DNA of 64,000 bases from Acidimicrobiales bacterium (GTDB lineage Bacteria; Actinomycetota; Acidimicrobiia; Acidimicrobiales; Iamiaceae), in the NCBI GenBank assembly GCA_035630295.1, contig DASQKY010000012.1, positions 62,001 to 126,000 of the forward strand. Reading direction: 5' to 3'. The notes beneath the pieces were generated by a model. That model did not search any database. It had not been told where the DNA came from and worked only from the letters and a program-made list of their open reading frames with translations. Positions 1-8,995 of the stretch are shown in pieces. Made by a program: the position numbers and the translations under genes. Position 1 is the first letter of the stretch; every line of letters begins with the position of its first letter.

Positions 1-330
1 GGAGAAGCCCAGCAGGTCCAGGGCCCGGGGCCGGTCCTCGGCCAGGAACGAGCCGGTGGCCGCGAAGTTCTTGCGCCGGATGATCTCGGCCTCCTCCTCG
101 GCCCGGTAGGCGTCGGAGCGGTGGCGCTGGGCCAGCTGGTCGAAGGCGGCCCGGAGGTCGCGCTGCTGCGCCTCGGGGTCGCCGGTCTGGCGCAGCTCGT
201 TGCCCCCCGGGTAGCGCAGGGGGGCGATGCGGTCCCGCACGTCCGGGTCGGCGTGGTCGCGCAGCCACGTCGGCGTCTCCATGATGTGGGCGTCGGCGTC
301 GTGGACGATGCGCCCGCTGCTGTACGGCAT
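1..330 (-). CDS. Amidohydrolase family protein (partial, C-terminus outside window)
   Basis: Only the first 110 codons are present; the reading frame runs off the left edge. The N-terminus reads MPYSSGRIVHDADAHIMETP, and the HDADAHIMET segment (D-x-H near the start) is the first metal-binding strand of TIM-barrel amidohydrolase-2 proteins. The following Arg- and Glu-rich stretch and the LDLLGFS segment also fit that family. The substrate cannot be told. ATG at 330 is taken as start; a GTG six codons upstream (348) is possible and neither has a clear Shine-Dalgarno site. It lies just downstream of menD on the same strand with a 55-base gap, so it may be read from the same transcript. Confidence 0.7.
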   Translation of the reverse strand, partial: MPYSSGRIVHDADAHIMETPTWLRDHADPDVRDRIAPLRYPGGNELRQTGDPEAQQRDLRAAFDQLAQRHRSDAYRAEEEAEIIRRKNFAATGSFLAEDRPRALDLLGFS

Positions 331-385
331 GCCCGCCAGTCTGGCCACGCGGTCCCGCCCGTGCTCGGCACCCGGGCGGCGGGCC

Positions 386-2173
386 TCAGGACGGGTCGAG
401 GGCGGCGGCCACCGTGGTGTGGACCCGGCGGTGGACCTCGACGTTGGCGGCCCGGTCGGTGACCACCCGGACCAGGCGGACCCCCCCGGCCCGCAGGGAG
501 GCCACCACCGCCGGCCCCACCTCGGCGGCGCCGGCCGGCTCCACCGTGACCAGGCCGTGGGCCGCGGCCAGGACCCGCAGGTCGACCCCGTGGGGGGTGC
601 CGAACAGGGCCTCGAACGTGGGCCCGCCGGGCTCGGTGGCCTGGGGCAGGAACGAGAAGATGCCGCCGCCGTCGTTGTCCACCACCACCACGGTCAGGTC
701 GACGCCTCGGGCCGCCGCCCCCAGCAGGGCGTTGCCGTCGTGGAGGAGGGCCACGTCGCCCACCAGGCAGGCGGTGGGCCGCCCGGTGCCCAGGGCCACG
801 CCCAGGGCGGTGGAGGCCACCCCGTCGATGCCGTTGGCCCCCCGGTTAGCCCACACCCGCACCCCGCTGCGGGGCCGGCCGTACCACTCCAGGTCCCGCA
901 CCGGCATGGAGGACGAGACCACCAGCTGGTCGCCGTCGGCCAGGGCGGCCAGCACGGCGCGGGCCACCCCGGGCTCGGTGGCCTCCGGGTGGCCGGCCAG
1001 GCACGCGGCGATGGCGCCCTGGGCCGCGGCCTCGGCCGTCGCCCACCGCTCGGGCCAGCCCGGCTCGGTGGCCGGGGCCACCAGCACGCCCGCCCCGTCG
1101 GCGGCGCCCATGGCCTCGACCAGGCCGGCGGCCGGGGCCGCCACCCGGAGGGCGGTGTCGAGGGCCGGGTCGGACCACCCCACCGGTTGGACCCGCACGT
1201 GGGTGGCCCCGCTGCCGGCCAGCCACTCGGCCACCACCCGCGACGCCGGGGGCGCCCCCAGGTGGAGCACCACGTCGGGCCGGAGGGCCTCGGCCGTGGG
1301 CCCGTGCCGGAGCAGGGCGTCGGCCGCCGCCACCACGGCCGCCCCCCGCACGCCGTGGCCCTCCAGGCCGGCCCGCACCCTCGCGTCCAGCAGCAGGGGC
1401 CAGCCCAGGGCCGAGGCGATGCGGGGGGCGGCGTTGGCCACGCTGCCGGGCCCGGACACCGGAGCGCCCGGTTCGGCCCCGGCCACCACCACGCCCCGGC
1501 GGGCGGTGCGGAGGACGGCATCGAGGGCCCGGAGGTCGGGCCCGATCCGGCGGGGGGCCGTCGTCGTCCACGGGGCGCCGCCGGCCCGCCCCTCGGGGAG
1601 GGTCCCGGCCGTGCCCACCAGCGGCTCGCGGAAGGCCAGGTCCAGGTGCACCGGCCCCGGCCCGGGACCTCCGCCCGTCCCGGTGGCCTCCAGCACGGCC
1701 CGAGCCGCGACGGCCCGCCACGTGCTCCGGGCCGCCGGGTCGGGCACGCCGGGGGCGTGGGACCAGCGGGTGGCCGGCCCGAACAGGCGGTGCTGGTCGA
1801 TGGTCTGGGGGGCGCCCACGTCGCCCAGCTCCGGGGGCCGGTCGGCGGTCACGGCCAGCAGGGGCACCCAGGCGTGGTGGGCCTCGACCACCGCCGGGTG
1901 GAGCTCGGCCGCCGCCGTGCCGCTGGTGGTCAGGACCACGGCGGGACGGCCGGTGGCCAGGCCCAGGCCCAGGGCGGTGAAGGCCCCGGCCCGCTCGTCG
2001 TGGTGCACGTGCACCCGTATCCGCTCCTCGGCGGCCAGGGCCAGGGCCATGGGCGTGGACCGGCTGCCCGGGCACACCACCGCGTCGGTGACCCCGGCCC
2101 GGGCCCACTCGTCGACCACGGTGGCGCAGAAGGTGGCGGCCACGTCCTGCGGGAGAGGGGCTCCGTCGGTCAC
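386..2173 (-). CDS. menD: 2-succinyl-5-enolpyruvyl-6-hydroxy-3-cyclohexene-1-carboxylate synthase
   Basis: ThDP-dependent enzyme that joins isochorismate and 2-oxoglutarate in menaquinone synthesis. At 595 residues it has full family length. Visible signatures are CPGSRSTP (34-41), HHDERAGAF with the ThDP-activating Glu60, the TTSGTAAAELHPAV segment near residue 90, and a C-terminal ThDP/Mg site with LVGDVALLHDGNAL followed by VVVDNDGGGIFSFL. GTG start; there is no Shine-Dalgarno site, but TACGCT lies exactly six bases upstream, so the mRNA is probably leaderless. It is divergent from menH across 47 bases, and menA/menB follow nearby, giving a menaquinone cluster. Confidence 0.96.
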   Translation of the reverse strand: MTDGAPLPQDVAATFCATVVDEWARAGVTDAVVCPGSRSTPMALALAAEERIRVHVHHDERAGAFTALGLGLATGRPAVVLTTSGTAAAELHPAVVEAHHAWVPLLAVTADRPPELGDVGAPQTIDQHRLFGPATRWSHAPGVPDPAARSTWRAVAARAVLEATGTGGGPGPGPVHLDLAFREPLVGTAGTLPEGRAGGAPWTTTAPRRIGPDLRALDAVLRTARRGVVVAGAEPGAPVSGPGSVANAAPRIASALGWPLLLDARVRAGLEGHGVRGAAVVAAADALLRHGPTAEALRPDVVLHLGAPPASRVVAEWLAGSGATHVRVQPVGWSDPALDTALRVAAPAAGLVEAMGAADGAGVLVAPATEPGWPERWATAEAAAQGAIAACLAGHPEATEPGVARAVLAALADGDQLVVSSSMPVRDLEWYGRPRSGVRVWANRGANGIDGVASTALGVALGTGRPTACLVGDVALLHDGNALLGAAARGVDLTVVVVDNDGGGIFSFLPQATEPGGPTFEALFGTPHGVDLRVLAAAHGLVTVEPAGAAEVGPAVVASLRAGGVRLVRVVTDRAANVEVHRRVHTTVAAALDPS

Positions 2174-2179
2174 ACGGGC

Positions 2180-2185
2180 AGCGTA
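2180..2185 (-). promoter_or_regulatory. Putative -10 box of menD (leaderless)
   Basis: Reads TACGCT on the minus strand and ends six bases before the menD GTG. This TANNNT-N6-start arrangement recurs in the window at genes lacking a Shine-Dalgarno site. No convincing -35 is seen. Confidence 0.5.
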
Positions 2186-2208
2186 GGAGCGGCGCCGGGG
2201 GACCCCGG

Positions 2209-2214
2209 TACCGT
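2209..2214 (+). promoter_or_regulatory. Putative -10 box of menH (leaderless)
   Basis: TACCGT, six bases before the menH GTG. It sits back to back with the menD box, so the two divergent promoters share about 47 bases and probably compete or are co-regulated. Confidence 0.45.
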
Positions 2215-2220
2215 GGCCGG

Positions 2221-2982
2221 GTGCTGCACGTCGCCCCCCCGGTGGGCCCCGAGGGCGGGGCGGCCCTGGTCCTGCTGCACGGCTTCACCCAGACCGGCGC
2301 GTCGTGGGACCCACTGGTGCCGGCCCTGGCCGCCCGGCACCGGGTCCACCGGGTGGACCTCCCCGGCCACGGCGGCTCCGCAGACCTCGAGCTCGACCTG
2401 GCCGACACCGCCGCGGCCCTGGCCGGACCGCTCGGGCCGGCCACCTGGCTGGGCTACTCCATGGGGGGCCGGGTGGCCCTGCGCCTGGCCCTCGACCACC
2501 CCGAGGCGGTGGAGGGCCTGGTCCTGGTGGGGGCCACGGCCGGCCTCGACGACCCCGCCGAGCGGGCCGCCCGCCGGGCCGCCGACGAGGAGCTGGCCCG
2601 CACCGTCGAGCGGGACGGGGTCGACGCCTTCCTGGACCGGTGGCTGGCCCAACCGCTGTTCGCCACCCTGGACCCCGAGCGGGCCGGCCGGGAGGCCCGC
2701 CGGGCCAACACCGCGGCCGGCCTGGCCGCCTCGCTGCGCCGCTCGGGCACCGGCACCATGGACCCGCCGTGGTGGGACGAGCTGCCGGCCCTGGGCCGGG
2801 CCGGCGTCCCGGTCACGGTGGTGGCCGGGGAGCACGACGACCGCTTCCGGGCCCTGGGGGCCCGCCTGGCCGACGGCATCGGGCCCACGGCCACCACCGT
2901 CATGGTCCCCGGCACCGGCCACGCCTGCCACCTGGAGGACCCGGACGGCTTCCTGGCTGCCGTCGGTCCCGCCCTGCCCTGA
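2221..2982 (+). CDS. menH: Alpha/beta hydrolase, likely MenH (SHCHC synthase)
   Basis: 253-residue alpha/beta hydrolase. The oxyanion segment LLHGFTQTGASWD starts near residue 18, the nucleophile elbow is GYSMGGR (Ser80), and the acid and base are probably the Asp in GEHDDRF (about 204) and His234 in the GTGHACHLED segment. The LHGFTQTG and GYSMGGR motifs match MenH, which eliminates pyruvate from SEPHCHC in menaquinone synthesis. Position head to head with menD supports that job over a generic esterase, though sequence alone does not prove it. GTG start with TACCGT six bases upstream; probably leaderless. Confidence 0.82.
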   Translation: MLHVAPPVGPEGGAALVLLHGFTQTGASWDPLVPALAARHRVHRVDLPGHGGSADLELDLADTAAALAGPLGPATWLGYSMGGRVALRLALDHPEAVEGLVLVGATAGLDDPAERAARRAADEELARTVERDGVDAFLDRWLAQPLFATLDPERAGREARRANTAAGLAASLRRSGTGTMDPPWWDELPALGRAGVPVTVVAGEHDDRFRALGARLADGIGPTATTVMVPGTGHACHLEDPDGFLAAVGPALP

Positions 2983-3492
2983 GCGCGACCCGGCCCGAAA
3001 ACGGTAGCGACCCCGGCGCCGTCCGGCCGAAGCCGGGCGGCGGCCGGGGCCACCGGGCGGACGAGGATCCACCATGCGATCGGTGCGCAGCGTTAGCTTC
3101 GCTCTGATCACTCACATCGCCCGTCGGAGCCGAAGCTCCGGCGGGCGATGCCCGTTACCCGGCCTCGCAGGTGGCCCGAAGGCCCCCGGCGCGGCGGGCG
3201 GCAGATCTCGTCCTCCACGGCGGTGGTCGGCTCCTCGGTCCCCGGTGTCGGTGCCCCGGGGCGAACCCCGTGGTCGTGCTCCGTGTCCCTCGGCGCTTCC
3301 GTGCCGCTGCAGTACGGGGACTTTGCGCGATCAGCGCGACGGGGTCAAGGGCTTCGGGCCAGGTTCGCGAGATCCACAGGGTTGTCCCCCGCGCCACCGC
3401 CCTGGTCCCCAGGGAGGCACCCCGTCGTCCACCGTCCACCCACAGCATCGCCCACACCCCCGCGCCGGCCGCCCCGAACAGCCGTACGGGGC
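2983..3492. other. Long intergenic stretch between menH and menA
   Basis: About 510 bases between convergent genes. Open frames crossing it are tails of shadow frames of menA and show no family resemblance. It contains a strong hairpin at 3116-3149. No tRNA T-loop pattern, IS end or other RNA gene was recognised. Base composition looks slightly less GC-extreme than the flanking genes, which fits non-coding sequence. Confidence 0.6.
3116..3149. terminator. Hairpin, probable bidirectional terminator (menH / menA)
   Basis: A 15-base arm (atcgcccgtcggagc), a 4-base loop (cgaa), and the complementary arm with one G-U-compatible mismatch. It lies downstream of both convergent genes. No T-run follows, so if it terminates transcription it does so without the classical U-tract. 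Confidence 0.55.
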
Positions 3493-4416
3493 TCAACCCC
3501 AGGCCGCCAGCCCGGCCGCGAAGGCCACGCCGAAGACGAGCTGGACCCGGCCGGTGGCCACCAGCACCGGGATCAGGGCCGGCCCCCGAGCCCCGCCCAG
3601 CACCGCGGTGACCGGCTTCTGGGCCAGGAGCACGGCGACCAGGGCCACGCCCCCCGAGGGCCGGCCCCCGAGCCCGGCCACCAGCGGCACCAGCACGAAG
3701 GCCCCGGCCACCAGGCCCACGTAGAGGCCCCGGGTCCGCCGGTCCCCCAGGCGCACGGCCAGGGTGCGCTTGCCCACCTCGGTGTCGCCGGGGATGTCGC
3801 GCAGGTTGTTGGTGACCAGGAGGGCGGTGGCCAGGAGGCCCACCGGCACCGAGGCGGCCAGGGCCAGGCCGTCGAGCCCCCCGGTCTGGACGTACGCCGA
3901 GCCGGCGGTGGCCACCACCCCGAAGAAGGTGAACACGAACACCTCGCCGAAGCCGGCGTAGCCGTAGGGCCGGGGCCCCCCGGTGTAGAACCAGCCGGCC
4001 GCCATGGCCAGGGCCCCCACCACCAGCAGCTCGGGCCCCACGGCCAGGGCCAGCGCCGCGCCGGCCACCCCGGCCACGGCGAAGGCGGCCACCGCGGCCC
4101 GCTTCACCGCCCCGGGGCGGGCCAGGCCCTGGCCCACCAGGCGCACCGGGCCGACCCGCCGCTCGTCGGCGTCGGTGCCCCGGATGCCGTCGCTGTAGTC
4201 GTTGGCGTAGTTGGTGGCCACCTGGAGGGCCAGGGCCACCACCAGGGCGGCGACCGCCCGCCACCAGACGAGGCCCCCCTCGACCTGGCCCACGGCGCAG
4301 GCCGTGCCCACGGCCACCGGGACCACGGCGGCGGGCAGGGTCCGCGGCCGGGCCCCGGCCAGCCACAGGCGCCACCCCTGGGGGCGGGCCGGGGCGGGGG
4401 GCGAGGTCGCGGTCAC
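3493..4416 (-). CDS. menA: 1,4-dihydroxy-2-naphthoate polyprenyltransferase
   Basis: UbiA-family membrane prenyltransferase, 307 residues, that attaches the polyprenyl chain to DHNA in menaquinone synthesis. The first Asp-rich motif [11 protein letters not shown] begins at residue 72, and the second is [16 protein letters not shown]. Between and after these are about eight or nine hydrophobic helices. The N-terminal [14 protein letters not shown] segment is typical of MenA. The GTG at 4416 is chosen because it forms a GTGA overlap with the menB stop and places the family start correctly; the frame stays open much further upstream, but that part is a shadow of menB. Translationally coupled to menB. 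Confidence 0.95.
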   Translation of the reverse strand: MTATSPPAPARPQGWRLWLAGARPRTLPAAVVPVAVGTACAVGQVEGGLVWWRAVAALVVALALQVATNYANDYSDGIRGTDADERRVGPVRLVGQGLARPGAVKRAAVAAFAVAGVAGAALALAVGPELLVVGALAMAAGWFYTGGPRPYGYAGFGEVFVFTFFGVVATAGSAYVQTGGLDGLALAASVPVGLLATALLVTNNLRDIPGDTEVGKRTLAVRLGDRRTRGLYVGLVAGAFVLVPLVAGLGGRPSGGVALVAVLLAQKPVTAVLGGARGPALIPVLVATGRVQLVFGVAFAAGLAAWG

Positions 4417-5309
4417 GGGCGCTTGGGGAAGCGCTCGAAGGCGGGCCGGCGCTTCTCCTTGAAGGCGTCCCGGCCCTCCTGGGCCTCCTCCGAGCCGTAG
4501 AAGAGGAGGTTGGTGTCGTGGGCCAGCTGCTGGATGCCGGCCAGGCCGTCCTCCTCGGCGTGGAAGCTGGCCTTCAGCAGGCGCAGGGCGAACGGCGAGA
4601 GGTGCAGCATGTCCCGGCACCAGCGCACCGTCTCGGCCTCCAGCTCCTCCAGGGGCACCACCGCGTTGACCAGCCCCCAGTCCAGGGCCTGGGCCGCGTC
4701 GTAGCGGCGGCACAGCAGCCAGATCTCCTTGGCCCGCTTCTGGCCGATCTGGCGGGCCAGGACCGAGGCCCCGAACCCGCCGTCGAAGGAGCCGACCCGG
4801 GGGCCGGTCTGGCCGAAGGTGGCGTTGTCGGCAGCGATGGTCAGGTCGCACAGCACGTGGAGCACGTGGCCGCCGCCCATGGCGTAGCCGGCCACCATGG
4901 CCACCACCGGCTTGGGCAGGCGGCGGATCTGGACGTGCAGGTCGGTGACCAGGAACCGGCCCACGCCCCGCTGGCCCACGGCGTCGTCGCCCACGTAGCC
5001 CGAGTCGCCCCGGGCCCGCTGGTCGCCGCCGCTGCAGAAGGCCAGGGGGCCCTCGCCGGTGAGGACCACCACGCCCACGTCGGGGTCCTCACGGGCCCGA
5101 GTGAAGGCGGCGATCAGCTCCTCCACCGTGTGGGGGCGGAAGGCGTTGCGGACCTCGGGCCGGTCGATGGTGATCTTGGCGATGCGCCCGCCGCCGTCAC
5201 CGTCGGGGAAGGCCTCGGCCGTCTCGTAGCGGATGTCGGTCCACTCCCCCGCCGGCTCCCAGGCCAGGGCGGGGACGATGGTGCGGTCGGCGTCGGCGGG
5301 ATCGGCCAT
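4413..5309 (-). CDS. menB: 1,4-dihydroxy-2-naphthoyl-CoA synthase
   Basis: Crotonase-fold enzyme of 298 residues that cyclises o-succinylbenzoyl-CoA. MenB hallmarks are visible: [16 protein letters not shown] (50-65), the oxyanion/bicarbonate-site segment [16 protein letters not shown] (92-107), and [10 protein letters not shown]. The C-terminal part ([17 protein letters not shown]) is also characteristic. ATG at 5309; the frame extends upstream only as noise. GAGACT lies seven bases upstream and could be a -10 box for a leaderless message, as no Shine-Dalgarno site is seen. The menA start overlaps its stop. Confidence 0.96.
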   Translation of the reverse strand: MADPADADRTIVPALAWEPAGEWTDIRYETAEAFPDGDGGGRIAKITIDRPEVRNAFRPHTVEELIAAFTRAREDPDVGVVVLTGEGPLAFCSGGDQRARGDSGYVGDDAVGQRGVGRFLVTDLHVQIRRLPKPVVAMVAGYAMGGGHVLHVLCDLTIAADNATFGQTGPRVGSFDGGFGASVLARQIGQKRAKEIWLLCRRYDAAQALDWGLVNAVVPLEELEAETVRWCRDMLHLSPFALRLLKASFHAEEDGLAGIQQLAHDTNLLFYGSEEAQEGRDAFKEKRRPAFERFPKRP

Positions 5310-5371
5310 GGCGGCGAGTCTCGCCCAGCGCCACCCTCGGACGCACCTCCGCCGCGGCCCGGCGGCCCGGC

Positions 5372-6553
5372 TCAGCCCCGGCCGGAGCTGATGATGCGGC
5401 GCAGGACCCGGCGACCGGCGTCGCCCTCCTCGGCCTCCCGGCCCTCGGCCGAAGCGGCGGCGGCCACGGCTCGGGCCGCGGCCGGGCTCAGGGCCTCGAG
5501 CTGGAGGGCGAGGTCGTCCTCGTCCATGGACGGCGTGGGCCAGTCCGGGGTGCCCTCGGCGCCGCCGTCGGGGGCGGCGCCCTCGGGCCCCGCCACCAGC
5601 TCGGGAGCGGGTTCCGGCTGGGGCTCCGGCTGGGCCTCGGGCAGCGCCTCGGGCAGCGTCGAGGCCTCCCCGCCCAGGTAGCGGTGGTCGCCGACCGGGC
5701 CCCCGGGGGGCGTGTCGAGGTCGACGGCCAGGCTGGCGTCCACCGCCACCGGCGGGTCCAGGGCGAAGGGGTCGTGGGCCAGGGGCTCGGCGTCGTAGGG
5801 GGCGAGGAGGTCGGCCAGGGCCCCGACCGGTGACGGGGCGTCGCCGGGGGCGGCCACCTCGTCGTCCACCGGCACCTCGTCCGGGACCGGGCCGGGGGCG
5901 AAGGGATCGCGGGCGAAGGGGTCGCCGGCGGGGAGCACGTCCACGGCCTCGACCGGGGCGATCGGGGCCTCGGCGGCCACGGGCTCGACCTCGGCGGCGG
6001 GGGCGTCGTCGGGCTCGTCCCGCTCGGCCGGCCCCACCTCGACCAGGCCCAGGTCGACCAGGTCCTTGAGGGCCAGGGCGGCCCCGACCTCGTCGAAGCC
6101 GAGGGCGGCGGCGAAGTCCCGGGCGGTGGTGCGGGGGACGATGGCCATGAGCTGGCGCCAGGTGGCGCGGCCGATGGCCACCTCGTCGGTGTCGAGCTCG
6201 GCCCGCAGCTGCAGGGTCACGTCCGGGGTCGGCACCAGGGCCTCGACCGGGCGCCACGCCTCCAACCGGGCCTCGGCGCCGGCCAGCACGTCCAGGGCGT
6301 CGAGGGCCTCGACGGGCTCGTCGGGCCCGCCGTCGGGCTCGAAGCGGAAGGTGCCGTCGGTCAGGCGCAGCAGGGCGAACAGGGCGCTCTCGGCGCCGCC
6401 CGGGTCACCCCCGACCAGGTCGCCGTCGACGAACCACAGGCGGCCCGAGCCGCGGTCGCCGTCGATGGACAGCTCGCCCGTCTTGGTCGTCGTCGCCAGC
6501 AGCCGCACCAGGTCGGCGAGAGCGAACGTGTCGAGGGTGCCCTGCAGGGCCAT
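5372..6553 (-). CDS. DUF4388 domain protein with acidic low-complexity region
   Basis: 393 residues. The N-terminal ~100 residues ([20 protein letters not shown], then [19 protein letters not shown]) are a DUF4388/PATAN-type domain, known from bacterial signalling and gliding-motility-associated proteins. Residues about 115-175 form a second helical region ([20 protein letters not shown]...[13 protein letters not shown]) resembling a winged-helix-like module. The rest, about 180-390, is acidic and Pro/Ala/Asp-rich, probably disordered. A clear GGAGGTGG ribosome site precedes the ATG. It follows aroE on the same strand after 73 bases. Role unknown; a regulatory or scaffolding role is inferred only from the domain. 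Confidence 0.75.
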   Translation of the reverse strand: MALQGTLDTFALADLVRLLATTTKTGELSIDGDRGSGRLWFVDGDLVGGDPGGAESALFALLRLTDGTFRFEPDGGPDEPVEALDALDVLAGAEARLEAWRPVEALVPTPDVTLQLRAELDTDEVAIGRATWRQLMAIVPRTTARDFAAALGFDEVGAALALKDLVDLGLVEVGPAERDEPDDAPAAEVEPVAAEAPIAPVEAVDVLPAGDPFARDPFAPGPVPDEVPVDDEVAAPGDAPSPVGALADLLAPYDAEPLAHDPFALDPPVAVDASLAVDLDTPPGGPVGDHRYLGGEASTLPEALPEAQPEPQPEPAPELVAGPEGAAPDGGAEGTPDWPTPSMDEDDLALQLEALSPAAARAVAAAASAEGREAEEGDAGRRVLRRIISSGRG

Positions 6554-6626
6554 GGCCCACCTCCATGTCGAACGGGACCGGTCCCCATCGGCAGGCCGAC
6601 CCCGGCCTTGAGGCCCGATCCGCGGG

Positions 6627-7451
6627 TCAGTGGCGGGCGGCCAGGGCGGCTACCGCGGCGGCCGACATGACCTCCACCGGCGGGTCCTCGCCGGTCCAGC
6701 GCCGGAAGGCGTGGGCGGCCTGGTGGACCAGCATGCCGACGCCGGTCACGGGGACGGCGCCGGCGGCCCGGGCCGCGGCCAGCAGCGGCGTCTCCACCGG
6801 GTCGTAGACCAGGTCGGCCACCACCTGGCCGGGGCCCAGGCGGGCCGGGTCGACCGGCAGGGCGGTGTCGCCCCCCATCCCCTGGGGCGTGGCGTTGACC
6901 ACCAGGTCGGCACCGTCCACGGCCTCGGGGCCGGCCACCTGGCCCACGGGGCCGGCCAGGGCCGCGGCCCGGGCCGCTCGCTCGGCGCTGCGGTTGGCCA
7001 CGCCCACCGCGGCCGCCCCCCCGGCGGCCAGGGCGGCGATGACGGCCCGGGCCGCGCCCCCGGCCCCGACCACCAGGGCCCGCCGGCCGGCCGGGTCCCA
7101 GCCGTGGTCGACCCGCAGGGCGTCCAGGAAGCCGGGCCCGTCGGTGCTGTCCCCCTCCAGCTGGGTCCCCCGCCAGGCCACGCAGTTCACCGCGCCCAGG
7201 CGTTCGGCCCGGGGCGTCACCACGTCGACGGCGGCGGCCACCGCCTCCTTGTGGGGCATGGTGACCGACAGGCCGCCCAGCCGCAGGCTGCGCATGGCGG
7301 CCAGGGCGGCGGGGGCCCGCCCGGGGGGGACGGCCACCGCGAAGTAGCTCCAGTCCAGCCCCAGGGCGTCGAAGGCGGCGTTGTGGATCACCGGGGACAG
7401 CGAGTGCTCCACCGGCGAGCCGATGACCCAGCACACCCGCGGGTGACTCAC
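6627..7451 (-). CDS. aroE: Shikimate dehydrogenase
   Basis: 274-residue enzyme reducing 3-dehydroshikimate with NADPH. The shikimate-binding segment SPVEHSLSPVIHNAAF (12-27), the catalytic Lys68 in SVTMPHKEA, the EGDSTDGPGFLDAL segment and the glycine-rich VVGAGGAARAV are all visible. A C-terminal GVGMLVHQAAHAFRRWTG closes the active site. The GTG at 7451 gives a GTGA overlap with the mltG stop; a longer upstream reading (9 residues) is not needed. The order ruvX-mltG-aroE matches many actinobacteria, including mycobacteria. Confidence 0.95.
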   Translation of the reverse strand: MSHPRVCWVIGSPVEHSLSPVIHNAAFDALGLDWSYFAVAVPPGRAPAALAAMRSLRLGGLSVTMPHKEAVAAAVDVVTPRAERLGAVNCVAWRGTQLEGDSTDGPGFLDALRVDHGWDPAGRRALVVGAGGAARAVIAALAAGGAAAVGVANRSAERAARAAALAGPVGQVAGPEAVDGADLVVNATPQGMGGDTALPVDPARLGPGQVVADLVYDPVETPLLAAARAAGAVPVTGVGMLVHQAAHAFRRWTGEDPPVEVMSAAAVAALAARH

Positions 7452-8524
7452 CCGCACCCCAGGTCGGCGTCCTCGCACGCCTGCTTGGCGGCCAGGAACT
7501 CGTCCTCGCTGGCGGTGAAGAAGTGCTGGTCCTCGGTCTCCAGCACGTAGTAGAACCAGTCGCCCGTGGCCGGCGTGAGGGCCGCCTCGATCGAGGCCCG
7601 GCCCGGGGCGGCGATGGGGGTCGGGGGCAGTCCGGCCTGGCGGCGGGTGTTGTAGGGCGAGTCGCTCTCGAAGTCGATGGGCAGGCCGCTGATCTCGGAC
7701 AGGTACCGGCTGGTGGCGTCGATGCCCAGCGGCTCCCCGGCCAGCAGCCGGTTGTAGATCACCCGGGCGATCTTGGGCGACTCCTGGGGGTTGCCGGTCT
7801 CGCGCTCGATGAGGGAGGCCACGGTGAGGACCTGGTACGGGGTGAGGCCGGGGGGGACGTCGTCGCCCCGGACACCTTCGGCGATCCCGGCCCGCTGGGC
7901 CTCGGCGTCGAGGGTGTCGACCATGCGCTCGACCAGCGAGCGGGGGGTGTCGAGGGGCCCGACCTCGTAGGTGGAGGGGAACAGCGTGCCCTCCAGCGAG
8001 GTCTGGTCGGCGGGCTGGTACTGCGAGCGGATCCCGGCGTCGGCCAGGGCGGCCCGGATCTGCTCGAGGGTGAACCGGGGCACCTCGTCGTGGATGCGGG
8101 CGATGACCTGCTCGACGGTGAAGCCCTCGGGGATGGTCACGTCCGTGGTCACCGGCGACCGGGGGCCGGCCCGCAGCACGGTCTCGACCTCGGCGAAGGA
8201 CGAGCTGCGCCGGAACTGGTAGATCCCGGCCTGCAGGTCGATCTCCTTGTCCCGGATCCAGAACCGGAAGATGGTGGCGTTGGCCACCACGTCGGCGTCG
8301 CCCAGCAGGGAGCCCAGGTCGGTGAGGCGGGCCCCGTTGGGCACGGTGACGTCCACCACCGCCCCCGGCGGGCCCGGCGGGTCGACCTGGCGCTGGTACC
8401 AGCTCCGGCCCCCGACGGCCAGGGCCCCGAACAGCACCACGATGAGGCCCAGCACCACCAGCACCTTGGGCAGTCCCGCCCGCTCGCGGGGCATGTCGAC
8501 GATGTCGTCGTCGGCTCGGGGCAT
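7448..8524 (-). CDS. mltG: Endolytic transglycosylase MltG
   Basis: YceG/MltG family protein that cleaves nascent peptidoglycan glycan strands. About 358 residues: short cytoplasmic N-terminus, one transmembrane helix (LPKVLVVLGLIVVLFGALAV), a LysM-like/YceG region (VPNGARLTDLG, then DVTIPEGFTVEQVIARI), and the catalytic ETGNP...VIYNRL block with Glu in SLIERETGN. ATG at 8524 is preferred because GAGGAG lies 11 bases upstream. The GTG at 8536 overlaps the ruvX stop but has its ribosome site abutting it. It overlaps aroE by four bases. Confidence 0.92.
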   Translation of the reverse strand: MPRADDDIVDMPRERAGLPKVLVVLGLIVVLFGALAVGGRSWYQRQVDPPGPPGAVVDVTVPNGARLTDLGSLLGDADVVANATIFRFWIRDKEIDLQAGIYQFRRSSSFAEVETVLRAGPRSPVTTDVTIPEGFTVEQVIARIHDEVPRFTLEQIRAALADAGIRSQYQPADQTSLEGTLFPSTYEVGPLDTPRSLVERMVDTLDAEAQRAGIAEGVRGDDVPPGLTPYQVLTVASLIERETGNPQESPKIARVIYNRLLAGEPLGIDATSRYLSEISGLPIDFESDSPYNTRRQAGLPPTPIAAPGRASIEAALTPATGDWFYYVLETEDQHFFTASEDEFLAAKQACEDADLGCG

Positions 8525-8532
8525 GGGGGGCG

Positions 8533-8988
8533 TCACTCCTCGGCGTCGCCGGGTGGGGCGACGCGTCGCGTCATGGGGCAGCCGCCGTCGAGCCAAGCCT
8601 GGAGGAGCACGGCGGCGGCGGCGCGGTCCACCACCCTACGACGCGCCCGCTCGTCGAGGCCCGCCTCGGCCAGGAGGCGGTGGGCGGTGACGGTGGTGAA
8701 CCGCTCGTCGTGGAGGACGACGGGCACCGCCACCGCCGCGGCCACGGCCCGCGCCTCGTCGACGGCCGACCGGGCCGCGGGGCCCTCGCTCCCGTCGAGC
8801 GACAGCGGGTAGCCCACCACCACCACCTCGACCTCCTCCTCGGCCACGATGCGGGCGATGTCGCGGACCAGCCGGGGCCGGTCGCGGGTGCGCTCCAGCA
8901 CCTCGTAGGGGCTGGCCAGGCGACCCTCGGGGTCGCTCAGGGCCAGGCCCACCCGGACCGTGCCGGGGTCGATCCCCAGGGCCCGCAC
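8533..8988 (-). CDS. ruvX: RuvX/YqgF family Holliday junction resolvase-like nuclease
   Basis: 151-residue RNase H-like protein. The first catalytic Asp is in RALGIDPGTVRVGLALSD, followed by VVVVGYPLSLDGSEG and the HDERFTTVTAHRLL segment, with a last Asp in VVDRAAAAVLLQAWLD. The family processes the 5' end of pre-16S rRNA in E. coli and has been called a putative resolvase. GTG start, seven bases after the alaS stop, so it is probably expressed with alaS. Its stop region overlaps the mltG start region. Confidence 0.93.
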   Translation of the reverse strand: MRALGIDPGTVRVGLALSDPEGRLASPYEVLERTRDRPRLVRDIARIVAEEEVEVVVVGYPLSLDGSEGPAARSAVDEARAVAAAVAVPVVLHDERFTTVTAHRLLAEAGLDERARRRVVDRAAAAVLLQAWLDGGCPMTRRVAPPGDAEE

Positions 8989-8995
8989 CCGCTCG

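Noticed and set aside
227-3007. 926-residue plus-strand frame opposite menD
   Set aside because: Gly/Pro/Arg/His-rich antisense shadow produced by extreme GC; menD on the other strand carries all family motifs.
2983-3492. Possible tRNA or small RNA gene in the long gap
   Set aside because: A ggttcg string occurs but there is no matching T-stem, anticodon arm or acceptor stem; only the hairpin is supported.
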